From DASXTK01 sp050744325 (GTDB taxonomy: Bacteria > Actinomycetota > Acidimicrobiia > Acidimicrobiales > VFJN01), in NCBI GenBank assembly GCA_050744325.1, contig JBOGHK010000086.1, positions 47,718 to 111,717 of the forward strand: a DNA stretch of 64,000 nucleotides. The letters run 5' to 3'. The translations under genes and the position numbers were made by a program. Within the stretch, counting starts at the first letter, position 1. The number at the start of each line of letters is the position of its first letter. Shown in pieces: positions 10,054 to 18,293 of this stretch. The notes below the pieces were generated by a model. That model searched no databases. It was not told the DNA's origin and worked only from the letters and a program-made list of their open reading frames with translations.

Positions 10054-10281
10054 CTACGCGTGGCGCTCGTCGTCGGTACCGGGCGCGTCGGTCCCGGCCC
10101 CGCTGTCGTCGGCCATGAGGTGGGCGAGCTTCGCGGTGCCGATGCGCAGCAACGACGGCACTGCGGCCTCGTCGATGCCCAGCTCAGCGGCGATCTCCGC
10201 ATTCCTGTGGCCGGCGTCGGCCAGGCGCAGCGCGCTGGCGTAGGTCCCCGCGATCTGGTCCAGCGCCTTCTCCCTGTCCAC
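10054..10281 (-). CDS. Small helix-turn-helix protein
   Basis: This 75-residue protein is mostly one helix-turn-helix: GHRNAEIAAELGIDEAAVPS resembles the DNA-binding part of sigma region 4 or a resolvase-like helix-turn-helix, followed by an acidic tail. It starts at GTG 10281 and is divergent from the large LuxR-type regulator with an 86-bp gap. Copies of the palindrome CAGTA-N6-TACTG lie on both sides of the gene, so it may bind them itself. I do not recognise a named family. Confidence 0.6.
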   Translation of the reverse strand: MDREKALDQIAGTYASALRLADAGHRNAEIAAELGIDEAAVPSLLRIGTAKLAHLMADDSGAGTDAPGTDDERHA

Positions 10282-10319
10282 CGCGGCCGCACGCTACCGA
10301 GGCGGCCCCGCCAGGTCGT

Positions 10320-10335
10320 CAGTACTCCTCTACTG
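10320..10335. promoter_or_regulatory. CAGTA-N6-TACTG palindrome, copy B
   Basis: CAGTACTCCTCTACTG lies in the gap between the divergent small helix-turn-helix gene and the LuxR-type regulator, 38 bp upstream of the former and 32 bp upstream of the latter. It shares exact arms and spacer length with 10028-10043. A role as operator for one or both regulators is inferred from symmetry, repetition and position. Confidence 0.5.
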
Positions 10336-10367
10336 CATCCCTGAGGTGCTCGACCGAGCGCCGGGCC

Positions 10368-13166
10368 ATGCGGACCGATCATGATGGTGCGGTGCCGCCG
10401 CCCCGCCCGCATGGGGTCGACCGTTGGCCACTGGTGGGCCGAGGTGAGGAGCTTGCCTACCTGCGCGACATCCGTCGTGGCGACCAGCCGCCGCTGGCCG
10501 CCGTGCTGGGCGGGGTGCAGGGGGTGGGCAAGTCCCGGCTGGCCGACGAAGCGCTGGTCGAGGCCCGTGCGGATCGGTGGGCGGTCGAGCGGGTCGACGG
10601 TGCCGCGGCGACCGCGGCCGTGCCGTTCGGCGCGGTGGCCCACCTCGCCCCGCCGGAGGCGGCCGGCGACCCCTTGCGGCTGCTGGTCTCGACCGCCGAC
10701 CATCTCACCCGCCGTGCCCGGCGCCGCCCGTTGCTGATCCTGGTCGACGACGCCCAGCACGTGGACGAGGCTTCGCTGGCCGTGCTGCGGCGGCTGGCTA
10801 CGGTGCCCAAGCTGACCCTGCTGCTGACCGTGCGCAGCGACCAGCCCGTGCCCGCGCCGATCGTCGGGCTGTGGAAGGACGGTTACGCACACCGGATCGA
10901 GGTGCAGCCGCTGAGCCGCGACGAGACCTACCGCCTGGTGTCACAGACGCTGGGCGGTGAGGTCGAGCCGGCCAGCCTGCGGTGGTACTGGGACAGCAGC
11001 CTGGGCAACCCGCTGTTCCTGCGTGAGCTGGTCCTCGCTGACCAGGAGGACGGGGCGTTGCGCCCGAGCGCGGGTGGATGGAGCCGTACGACACGAAGTG
11101 GCCCGCCCGGTCGGCGGCTGGCCGAGGTGGTCGAGGGCCGGCTGGGGCAGCTCGACGACATGCCGCGCATGGCGCTGGAGGTGGTGACCGTCGCCGGCCC
11201 GCTGCCCGTCGACGTGCTGACGGCCGTCGTCGCCGAGGAGGCCCTGGAGTCACTGCTCCATCAGGGTCTGCTGGTCACGCGGGGTCAGGGTGGCAACGAC
11301 CGCCATGACCGCGAGCTCACGGCGCACCTCGCTCACCCCATCTACGGCGTGGTGCTGCGCGGCCACCTCGGACCGGTCCGGATCCAGTCGCATCGGCGCC
11401 GCCTGCTGGAGGTGATCGAGGCCCGCGGCGACCAGTCACCGCTCGACACCGTTCGCGTCGCCACGCTGCGGCTCGACCACGGGACCGACGTCGACACCGC
11501 CCAGCTGGTGCGGGCGTCCCAGTACGTGCAGGTGGCCTTCCCGCAGGCGCTCGCCGAGCGGCTGACCACCGGCTCGGCGCGGGTCGACGAGGTCACTGCG
11601 GCGGTGGCCGCCGGCGATCCGCCCGGTCGGCCGTCCGACGACGACCTGGCCGTGGCCGAACGGCTGGCCCGCGCGGCCTGGGAGGCCGAGCGCTCGCCGG
11701 CGGCCGGCCGGGCGTTGACGGCGATCCTGGTGGCGGACGGCCGGGCCGGGGACGCCGAACAGGTGATCATCGAGCTGGACAGCGTGGCTCGGACCCCGGC
11801 CGACCACGTCGACGTGGCGCTGGCGCGGGCGGCGCTGCTGCTCTGGGCGCTGGGCCGCCCGGACTCGGCGATGCACGTGCTGCGCAGCACGGAGTCCACG
11901 ACCGACGACCCGGACCTGCTCGGTCAGCTCCGCCGGCTCCGCGGCGGCATTGCCCTGAACGTCGGCAACATCGACGACGCGATCGAGCTGTCGCTCCCGC
12001 TGGTCGAGACGGCGGCACCTGACGATCCCCTCGGCGCCCTGGCCGCAGCGACCACGGCTGCCGCCCTCGCCCTCGCGGGCAGGCCAGGCGATTCGGTGGC
12101 GATGATCGACCGCTACCTCCCCGTGGCCCAGGCCCACATCGGCGAGATCCCTGACGCTCTGGGCCAGCTGCTGTTCGGCCGGATCTTCGCCGTCCGGATG
12201 CTGGGCCGGTTGGACGAAGCGGAGTGGTTCGCGTACGCCTGCTACCAGGCCGCAGCCGAGTTCGGATCTCTGGGGGCGATGGCCGTGTTCACCGGGACGC
12301 TGGGTCAGGTGGCCCTTGACCGGGGCCGTCCGACCGCGGCGGCGCAGCGACTGCGCGAGGCCGAGGTGCTGCTGCGGGAACGCGACTCGTTCGGCTACCG
12401 GCCACTGGTCCTGGCCTACCTCGCGAGCGCGCTGGCGCAGGCGGGCGACGCCGTTGCCGCCGAAGGCGCGTGCCGCCAGCTGGAGGAGGCGACCACCTGG
12501 CCCCGGTTCTTCGACGCGGAGCTCCAGCTCGCCATGGCGTGGAGCCACGCAGCGGCGGGCCGCACGGCCGATGCCGTGGCTGGCGCGACGGGTGCCGCGG
12601 ACGCCGCCCGGACCACCGGCGTGCGGTCGTTCGAGGCTGGTGCCCTGCACACGGTGGTGCGCCTCGGCGCCCCGGACGCGGTCGTGAAGCGGTTGGAGGA
12701 TCTCGCAGCCATGATCGGCAGTCCGCTGGTCGACGCGTTCGCGGCGCACGCTGCTGCTGCCGCGGCTGCCGACGGGTCGGCGTTGGACAGCGTCACCGAC
12801 CGCTTCGACCAGCTGGGTGCCCACCTGCTCGCGGCGGAGGCCGCAGCGGCCGCCGCGGCGGCCCACGACCAGACGGGCGACGCCACCGCGGCGTTCCGGT
12901 CGATGACCCGGTCGCGCACGCTGGCCGCGGCATGCGAGGACGCCCAGACCCCCGGCCTGCGCCAGGGCATGCGCACCCCGTGGCTCACCGGCCGCGAGCA
13001 CGAGGTGGCGACCCTGGCCGCCGACGGCCTCACCAGCAAGGCGATCGCCGAGCGGCTGGTCGTCTCACCCCGGACGGTCGAGAGCCACCTCTACCGGATC
13101 TTCGCCAAGCTCGGAGTCAGCGACCGCAGCCAGCTGGCCGACGTCCTCGGCGTCAACCCCCGCTGA
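10368..13166 (+). CDS. LuxR-family regulator with AAA ATPase domain (LAL type)
   Basis: A 932-residue regulator of the large ATP-binding LuxR class. An N-terminal NTPase domain has Walker A GGVQGVGKS (about residues 48-56) and Walker B LLILVDDAQH (about 120-130). The long alpha-helical middle looks TPR-like. The C-terminal LuxR helix-turn-helix contains LTGREHEVATLAADGLTSKA and RTVESHLYRIFAKLGV. Such proteins sense inducers through the helical region, and related ones control sugar or secondary metabolism, but the target here is unknown. The gene stands alone after a divergent small helix-turn-helix gene. Confidence 0.9.
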   Translation: MRTDHDGAVPPPRPHGVDRWPLVGRGEELAYLRDIRRGDQPPLAAVLGGVQGVGKSRLADEALVEARADRWAVERVDGAAATAAVPFGAVAHLAPPEAAGDPLRLLVSTADHLTRRARRRPLLILVDDAQHVDEASLAVLRRLATVPKLTLLLTVRSDQPVPAPIVGLWKDGYAHRIEVQPLSRDETYRLVSQTLGGEVEPASLRWYWDSSLGNPLFLRELVLADQEDGALRPSAGGWSRTTRSGPPGRRLAEVVEGRLGQLDDMPRMALEVVTVAGPLPVDVLTAVVAEEALESLLHQGLLVTRGQGGNDRHDRELTAHLAHPIYGVVLRGHLGPVRIQSHRRRLLEVIEARGDQSPLDTVRVATLRLDHGTDVDTAQLVRASQYVQVAFPQALAERLTTGSARVDEVTAAVAAGDPPGRPSDDDLAVAERLARAAWEAERSPAAGRALTAILVADGRAGDAEQVIIELDSVARTPADHVDVALARAALLLWALGRPDSAMHVLRSTESTTDDPDLLGQLRRLRGGIALNVGNIDDAIELSLPLVETAAPDDPLGALAAATTAAALALAGRPGDSVAMIDRYLPVAQAHIGEIPDALGQLLFGRIFAVRMLGRLDEAEWFAYACYQAAAEFGSLGAMAVFTGTLGQVALDRGRPTAAAQRLREAEVLLRERDSFGYRPLVLAYLASALAQAGDAVAAEGACRQLEEATTWPRFFDAELQLAMAWSHAAAGRTADAVAGATGAADAARTTGVRSFEAGALHTVVRLGAPDAVVKRLEDLAAMIGSPLVDAFAAHAAAAAAADGSALDSVTDRFDQLGAHLLAAEAAAAAAAAHDQTGDATAAFRSMTRSRTLAAACEDAQTPGLRQGMRTPWLTGREHEVATLAADGLTSKAIAERLVVSPRTVESHLYRIFAKLGVSDRSQLADVLGVNPR

Positions 13167-13186
13167 CTCCACACAGAACGTCTGAG

Positions 13187-14365
13187 CTAGAGGCGGCGGA
13201 GGATGGTGCCGGTGCCGAGGCCGCCACCACAGCACATGGTCACGAGCGCGTGCTCGGTGTCGGAGCGGACCAGCTCGTGGACCGCCTTGGTCATCAGGCC
13301 CGCCCCCGTGGCGCCGAGCGGGTGCCCGAGTGCGATCGCCCCGCCGTTGGGGTTCACGGTCTCGGGATCGGGCTCGAGCTCACGCTGCCAGGCCAGAACC
13401 ACCGACGCGAACGCCTCGTTGATCTCGACCACGTCGATGTCGCCCATCCGCAGGCCGGTGCGGTCGAACAGGCGGTGGGTCGCGTCGATCGGGCCGGTCA
13501 GCATCAGGATCGGGTCGGTGCCGACCAGGCACGTGTCGACCACCTCGGCCAGCGGCCGGAGGCCCAGGGCCTCGGCCTTGGCGTCGGTCATCAGCAGGAC
13601 CGCCGCCGCGCCGTCGGAGATCTGCGACGACGTGCCCGCGGTGTGCACGCCCTCGCCGTCCGCCCGGCCCACGACCTTGAGCCCGGCGAGCGCATTCAGG
13701 TCGGTGGCGCGGAGCCCCTCGTCGCGGGCGACGGCATGGGTCGAGCCGGTGGGCTTGCCATCCTGGTCGAGGTCGGGCGCCTCGATGGTCACGAGCTGGC
13801 CGTCGAAGCGGCCCTCGTCCCAGGCCCGAGCCGCGCGCTCCTGGGAGGTCAGACCGAACCTGTCGGTCTCGTTGCGGGTGATGCCCCACTTCTCGGCGAT
13901 GCGCTCGGCTCCCTCGAACTGGGTCGTGAACTCGTAGCGCTCGAAGTACGACTTCGGGATGCCCCGACCCAGGCCCTTGACCAGCGCCGCGCCCATCGGG
14001 ACCCGGCTCATGACCTCGACGCCACAGGCCACCGCCGCGTCGACGGTGCCCGACGCGACCAGCGAGGTCGCGAGGTTGGTGGCCTGCTGCGACGAACCGC
14101 ACTGGCTGTCGATCGTGGTGGCCGGCACCTCGAGGGGCAGGCCGGCGGTCAGCCACGCGGTGCGGGTCACGTTGAACGACTGCATGCCCACCTGGCCGAC
14201 GCAGCCGCCGACCACCTGGCCGACCTCGAGCGGGTCGATGCCGGCACGGTCGATCAGCGTGCGCTGGACGGTGCCGAGCAGGTCGGCGGAATCCATGGTC
14301 GACAACCCGCCGCCCCGCTTGCCGAACGGGCTGCGGACCGCGTCGACCACCACTACCCGGGTCAT
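13187..14365 (-). CDS. Thiolase (acetyl-CoA acyltransferase)
   Basis: This 392-residue protein is a complete degradative-type thiolase that would split 3-ketoacyl-CoA with CoA. It has the acylated cysteine in SQCGSSQQATN, the histidine in GGAIALGHPLGATG and the second cysteine in MCCGGGLGTG. It differs from the three Ltp-type thiolase-like proteins of the island, which lack the GHP motif. I chose ATG 14365 because of GGAGG 8 nt upstream. The start overlaps the amidohydrolase stop by 4 bp, so the pair forms an operon driven from the operator at 15581. Confidence 0.93.
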   Translation of the reverse strand: MTRVVVVDAVRSPFGKRGGGLSTMDSADLLGTVQRTLIDRAGIDPLEVGQVVGGCVGQVGMQSFNVTRTAWLTAGLPLEVPATTIDSQCGSSQQATNLATSLVASGTVDAAVACGVEVMSRVPMGAALVKGLGRGIPKSYFERYEFTTQFEGAERIAEKWGITRNETDRFGLTSQERAARAWDEGRFDGQLVTIEAPDLDQDGKPTGSTHAVARDEGLRATDLNALAGLKVVGRADGEGVHTAGTSSQISDGAAAVLLMTDAKAEALGLRPLAEVVDTCLVGTDPILMLTGPIDATHRLFDRTGLRMGDIDVVEINEAFASVVLAWQRELEPDPETVNPNGGAIALGHPLGATGAGLMTKAVHELVRSDTEHALVTMCCGGGLGTGTILRRL

Positions 14366-15564
14366 GCCGAAACCTCCGCGCGCTCCTCGGCGCGCAGGGC
14401 GCCGACCGTGCACTGCTCACGGGGGCGGTGCGCGAACGGGTCGAAACCGAAGATCCGCATCGTGTTCATGTAGGTGATCTTGTCGATCTCCTCGTCGGGG
14501 ACGCCAGCCGTCTGCTCGAGCACCGACTCGGGCGACCGGGGCCACGACGAGTCGGAGTGCGGGTAGTCGCTCTCCCAGGTGATGTTGTCGATGCCGATGC
14601 GATGCCGCTGCTCGATGCCTGCAGGGTCGTTGATGAAGCAGAAGGTGAAGTGCTCGCGGGCGACCTCGGACGGCAGACGGTCGCCGAAGTCCTGGTGGGT
14701 CCAGAAGCGGTGCTGCTGGTAGACGTAGTCGACCCGGTCGAGCCAGTAGGGCAGCCAGCCGATCGAGCCCTCGGACAGCGCGAACTGCAGGGTCGGGAAC
14801 TTGCGCAGCACCGGCGACCACAGCAGGTCGGTGGCGGCGCTCATCGCGTTGAGCGGGGTCATCGTGATCAGCACGTCGATCGGCGCACCCGGCTCGAGCG
14901 CCAGCATCGTCGACGACGACCCGATGTGCAGGCAGATCACCGTGCCCTCCTCCGCGCAGGCGGTGAAGAACGGGTCCCAGTGGTCGCCGAAGATGTTGGG
15001 CCAGCCGAGCCGGCTGGGGCTCTCCGAGAACGTGACCGCGTGGCAGCCCTTGGCCGCGACCCGGTGGATCTCGTCGGCCATCGCCTGGGGGTCCCAGATC
15101 GGCGGGATCGACAGCGGGATGAAGCGGCCCGGGTAGCTGCCGCACCACTGGTCGATGTGCCAGTCGTTGTAGGCCTTGACCATGGCCAGGCCGACGTCGA
15201 GGTCCTTGGACTTGGAGAACAGCTGGCCCGCGAACGACACGAAGCTGGGGAAGCACATCGAGCCGACCACGCCGTTGCGGTTCATGTCACGGACCCGCTC
15301 GTGGATGTCGAAGCAGCCGGGCCGGATCTCGTCGTACCGGGTGGGCTCGATGTTGTACTCCTCCGGCGGCCGTCCGGCCACGGCGTTCAGCCCGATGTTG
15401 GGGATCTCGTTGTCGTCGTAGACCCACACGTCGATGCCGTCGGGCTTCTTGACGCTGCGCGGCGCCCGGTCGCGGTAGCGCTCGGGGACGTGGTCGCGGA
15501 ACATGTCCGGCGGTTCGACGGTGTGGTCGTCGACGCTCACGAGGATCAGGTCGTCCACCTGCAT
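14362..15564 (-). CDS. Amidohydrolase-2 family metal-dependent hydrolase
   Basis: The 400-residue protein has the TIM-barrel amidohydrolase-2 layout: an N-terminal SVDDHTVEPPDMF metal site, CLHIGSSS, and SDYPHSDSSWP near the C-terminus. Members hydrolyse or decarboxylate carboxylated intermediates. Related genes are common in actinobacterial steroid and fatty-acid clusters, but their reactions are mostly undetermined. The ATG at 15564 has GGAGG upstream, and the operator palindrome lies 16 bp before the start. It leads the operon with the thiolase. A paralogue with the same motif order sits at 38139-39290. Confidence 0.85.
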   Translation of the reverse strand: MQVDDLILVSVDDHTVEPPDMFRDHVPERYRDRAPRSVKKPDGIDVWVYDDNEIPNIGLNAVAGRPPEEYNIEPTRYDEIRPGCFDIHERVRDMNRNGVVGSMCFPSFVSFAGQLFSKSKDLDVGLAMVKAYNDWHIDQWCGSYPGRFIPLSIPPIWDPQAMADEIHRVAAKGCHAVTFSESPSRLGWPNIFGDHWDPFFTACAEEGTVICLHIGSSSTMLALEPGAPIDVLITMTPLNAMSAATDLLWSPVLRKFPTLQFALSEGSIGWLPYWLDRVDYVYQQHRFWTHQDFGDRLPSEVAREHFTFCFINDPAGIEQRHRIGIDNITWESDYPHSDSSWPRSPESVLEQTAGVPDEEIDKITYMNTMRIFGFDPFAHRPREQCTVGALRAEERAEVSA

Positions 15565-15580
15565 GAGGCCCCTCCATCTC

Positions 15581-15594
15581 TGACGTCCGTGTCA
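15581..15594. promoter_or_regulatory. TetR-type operator, site 1
   Basis: TGACGTCCGTGTCA fits TGACR-N4-YGTCA. It lies between the divergent amidohydrolase (start 15564) and hot-dog hydratase (start 15608), 16 and 13 bp from their start codons. Confidence 0.75.
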
Positions 15595-15607
15595 TAGAGT
15601 ACCGGCT

Positions 15608-16030
15608 ATGCCCGATCCCAAGCTCTCGTTCGACGAGCTGCGCGAGGGCGACGAGGCGCCACCGCGGGCTCACACCCTGACCCGCACCGACCTCGTTCGG
15701 TACGCGGGGGCGTCCGGCGACTACAACCCCATGCACCACGACGAGGTCAAGGCACAGGAGGCCGGGCTGCCGAGCGTGTTCGGCCACGGGATGTTCTCGA
15801 TGGGCCTGCTCGGCACCGCGCTCACCGACTGGGTGGGGGTCGGCAACCTGGCGCACTTCGGAGTGCGGTTCACCCGCCAGACCTGGCCCGGCGAGGTGCT
15901 CAGCAGTCGCATCGTGGTGACCGGGAAGCGCAAGGAGGACGGCGAGCAGCTGGTCGACCTCGACTGCTCGCTGGTCAACGAGCAGGGCGAGGTCAAGGTG
16001 GCCGGCCGGGCCGTCGCCCGGCTGCCGTGA
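15608..16030 (+). CDS. MaoC-like hot-dog enoyl-CoA hydratase subunit
   Basis: The 140-residue protein is a single hot-dog domain with the hydratase-2 motif AGASGDYNPMHHDE (catalytic Asp and His) and GHGMFSMG. In actinobacteria such domains pair with an N-terminal-type, FAS1-like dehydratase half to hydrate enoyl-CoA. The matching half is not adjacent but at 37641-38135, under the same type of operator. This is the first gene of a plus-strand operon with two DUF35 proteins, one fused to a thiolase-like domain, and an acyl-CoA ligase. Confidence 0.88.
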   Translation: MPDPKLSFDELREGDEAPPRAHTLTRTDLVRYAGASGDYNPMHHDEVKAQEAGLPSVFGHGMFSMGLLGTALTDWVGVGNLAHFGVRFTRQTWPGEVLSSRIVVTGKRKEDGEQLVDLDCSLVNEQGEVKVAGRAVARLP

Positions 16031-16049
16031 GCCGTGAGGCCGTGCGGTC

Positions 16050-16571
16050 GTGACGATGGCCGGTCGATACGGACTCCGGCCAGGAGCCGTGGCGAACGGG
16101 CCTGAGTCGGTATCGACTCCGCGGTTCGACCTGCCGGTCGTCGACGACTCGACCCAGCCCTACTGGGACGGGCTGGCCAAGGGCGTCCTGCGGCTCAAAC
16201 GGTGCGGGGACTGTGGGCGGGCGCACTTCTATCCCCGCCCGTTCTGCCCCCACTGCTGGAGCGAGCAGGTCCACTGGGAGGACGCCTCGGGCCGCGGCGT
16301 CGTCTACACGTTCTCGGTGATACGGGCCAACGACCTGCCGCCGTTCGGCCCGCGGGTGCCGTACGTCGCGGCGGTGGTCGAGCTCGCCGAAGGGCCCCGG
16401 GTCATGACCAACCTGGTCGACTGCGAGGTCGACGCGGTGCGGATCGGTCTGCCGGTCGTGCTCGCACCGCGGGAGGTCGACGGGTTGCGGCTGGCCTACT
16501 TCCGTCCGGCGTCCGTCGACGACCGTCCGCCCGATCCCGAGGCGAGCGGGCCCACGCCGGCCGGCGGTTGA
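16050..16571 (+). CDS. DUF35 OB-fold zinc-ribbon protein
   Basis: A 173-residue acyl-CoA-associated DUF35 protein: YWDGLAKGVLRLKRCGDCGR begins a rubredoxin-like zinc ribbon whose second cysteine pair is in FCPHC, and an OB fold follows. Such proteins bind Ltp aldolases or MaoC hydratases and position the CoA substrate. Start GTG 16050 or ATG 16056; neither has an ideal Shine-Dalgarno sequence. The first 18 codons include a 44-bp stretch repeated at 25183-25226. It starts 20 bp after the hydratase and ends 3 nt before the fused DUF35-thiolase gene. Confidence 0.88.
   Translation: MTMAGRYGLRPGAVANGPESVSTPRFDLPVVDDSTQPYWDGLAKGVLRLKRCGDCGRAHFYPRPFCPHCWSEQVHWEDASGRGVVYTFSVIRANDLPPFGPRVPYVAAVVELAEGPRVMTNLVDCEVDAVRIGLPVVLAPREVDGLRLAYFRPASVDDRPPDPEASGPTPAGG
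16062..16105 (+). repeat. 44-bp repeat, copy 1 (in the DUF35 5' coding region)
   Basis: This stretch matches 25183-25226 at 33 of 44 positions, including a shared GCGAACGGGCCTGA end. Both copies lie at the 5' end of a gene and in the same reading frame, encoding RYGLRPGAVANGP here and RYGFRRGATANGP there. It contains the small palindrome CGGACTCCG. Confidence 0.5.
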
Positions 16572-16573
16572 CC

Positions 16574-18274
16574 GTGGCCCAGCCCGAGCCGACGAGCGGT
16601 CCCGCCGACGACCAGCTCGGGCCGCGGGCGGTCGGCTTCCGGGTGCTGCCGCGGGTGACGCCGGAGACCGAGTTCTTCTGGACGTCGGGGGCGGACGGTC
16701 GGTTGCGGTTCCTGTGCTGCACGACCTGTGGGCTGATGGTCCACCCGCCCGGGCCGGTCTGTCCGACGTGCCGGACCCGGACCCTGGAGCCTCGGCCCGT
16801 GAGCGGGCGGGCCACCGTCGTCAGCTACACGGTCAACCACCAGCCGTGGATCCCCGGGTTCGATCCGCCCTACGTGGTGGCCCTGGTCGAGATCGACGAG
16901 CAGCCCAGCGTCCGGTTGATGACCAACCTGGTCGGTTGCTCGCCGGAGGAGGTGCGGATCGGCGTGCCGGTCCAGGTGTGCTTCGAGCACCGTGACGACG
17001 TGTGGCTGCCCCTCTTCGAACCTGCGCCCGAGGATGGGCCCATGGCCCCGTCGTCGGGGGCAGCTTCGGCGGGGGATCGCCCCCGGATGGCCACGCGGGC
17101 GCGGGGCGAGCGGGCGGCGGTGATCTCCGGTGCCGGTCAGTCCGAGGTGGGGCGGCGGCTCTACCGGGGGGCGCTCGACCTGACCGTCGACGCATGCCTC
17201 GCCGCGATCACCGACGCGGGCCTCCTGCCCGGCGACATCGACGGCGTAGCCACCTACCCGGGAGCGATGGACACGCCGCCGGGGTTCTCGGGGGTCGGTG
17301 TCGCCGAGGTGCAGGACGCACTGCGCCTGGAGCTCGACTGGTACAACGGCGGGCTCGAGAACCCGGGGCAGCTGGGGTCCGTGGTCACCGCGTGCGCGGC
17401 GGTCGCCGCCGGGTACGCCCGGCACGTGCTGTGCTTCCGGACGGTGACCGAGGCATCGGCGCAGGGCACCGGCGGCCGGGCCAGCGTCACCCCGGGTGGG
17501 GTGCGGATCGGCGGCTTCATGCAGTGGAGCCTGCCCTTCGGCGCCGCGTCGGCCGCGAACTGGATCGCCCTCTACGCCCAGCGGTACATGCACGTCTACG
17601 GCCTGACCCGCGAGCAGCTCGCCCAGGTGGCGCTGACCGGTCGGCGCCATGCCGCCCTCAACCCCAAGGCGGTCTACCGCGACCCGATGACCCTCGACGA
17701 CTACCTTGCGGCACGACCGATCTCCACCCCACTCGGGCTCTACGACTGCGACGCACCCTGCGACGGATCGACCGCCGTGGTGGTGTCCGCCGCAGAGGTG
17801 GCGCCCGACCTGCGTCGGCCGCCGATCCGGCTGCAGGCGATCGGCTCGGCGCTGCGGGGCCGCAACTCGTGGGACCAGTGGGAGGACCTCACCACGATGG
17901 CCTGCCGCGACGCCGCGGCCATGCTGTGGGATCGCACCGAGCTGCGGCCCGGCGACGTCGACCTGGTCGAGCTGTACGACGGGTTCAGCTTCATCACCGC
18001 CGCATGGCTCGAGGCGCTCGGGTTCTGCGGGAAGGGCGAGGTGGGCCCGTTCCTGGAGGACGGCGACCGGTTGTTCCGCGACGGCGCGCTGCCGCTCAAC
18101 ACCAACGGCGGGCAGCTGTCGGGTGGTCGGCTCCACGGGTTCGGGCTGCTCCACGAGGCCTGCGTGCAGCTCTGGGGTGAGGGCGGCGACCGTCAGGTGC
18201 CGGGTGGCCCGGAGGTCGCGCTGGCCGCCGCGGGCGGGGGGAACCTGGCGAGCTGCGTCCTGCTGGCCCGATGA
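16574..18274 (+). CDS. DUF35-Ltp fusion: OB-fold zinc ribbon joined to thiolase-like aldolase domain
   Basis: One continuous 566-residue frame. Residues 20-150 are a DUF35 domain with zinc-ribbon cysteines at about 49, 52, 63 and 66 (CTTCG and CPTC); residues about 180-566 are an Ltp/SCP2-thiolase-like domain. The latter lacks the thiolase GHP motif, showing LNTNGGQLSGGRLHGFGLLH and VELYDGFSF instead, as in Ltp2-type side-chain aldolases. Known Ltp2 enzymes need a separate DUF35 partner to cleave beta-hydroxyacyl-CoA; here the partner is covalent. GTG 16574 follows the upstream stop by 2 nt. An internal ATG at 17041 with GAGG upstream could also give a free thiolase domain. Confidence 0.85.
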   Translation: MAQPEPTSGPADDQLGPRAVGFRVLPRVTPETEFFWTSGADGRLRFLCCTTCGLMVHPPGPVCPTCRTRTLEPRPVSGRATVVSYTVNHQPWIPGFDPPYVVALVEIDEQPSVRLMTNLVGCSPEEVRIGVPVQVCFEHRDDVWLPLFEPAPEDGPMAPSSGAASAGDRPRMATRARGERAAVISGAGQSEVGRRLYRGALDLTVDACLAAITDAGLLPGDIDGVATYPGAMDTPPGFSGVGVAEVQDALRLELDWYNGGLENPGQLGSVVTACAAVAAGYARHVLCFRTVTEASAQGTGGRASVTPGGVRIGGFMQWSLPFGAASAANWIALYAQRYMHVYGLTREQLAQVALTGRRHAALNPKAVYRDPMTLDDYLAARPISTPLGLYDCDAPCDGSTAVVVSAAEVAPDLRRPPIRLQAIGSALRGRNSWDQWEDLTTMACRDAAAMLWDRTELRPGDVDLVELYDGFSFITAAWLEALGFCGKGEVGPFLEDGDRLFRDGALPLNTNGGQLSGGRLHGFGLLHEACVQLWGEGGDRQVPGGPEVALAAAGGGNLASCVLLAR

Positions 18275-18293
18275 CTGGGTGAGGGGAGGAGCG

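Noticed and set aside
10577..12018. Several medium-size frames overlapping the LuxR-type regulator
   Set aside because: The 932-residue regulator has Walker motifs and a C-terminal helix-turn-helix in one uninterrupted frame; the others are shadows.
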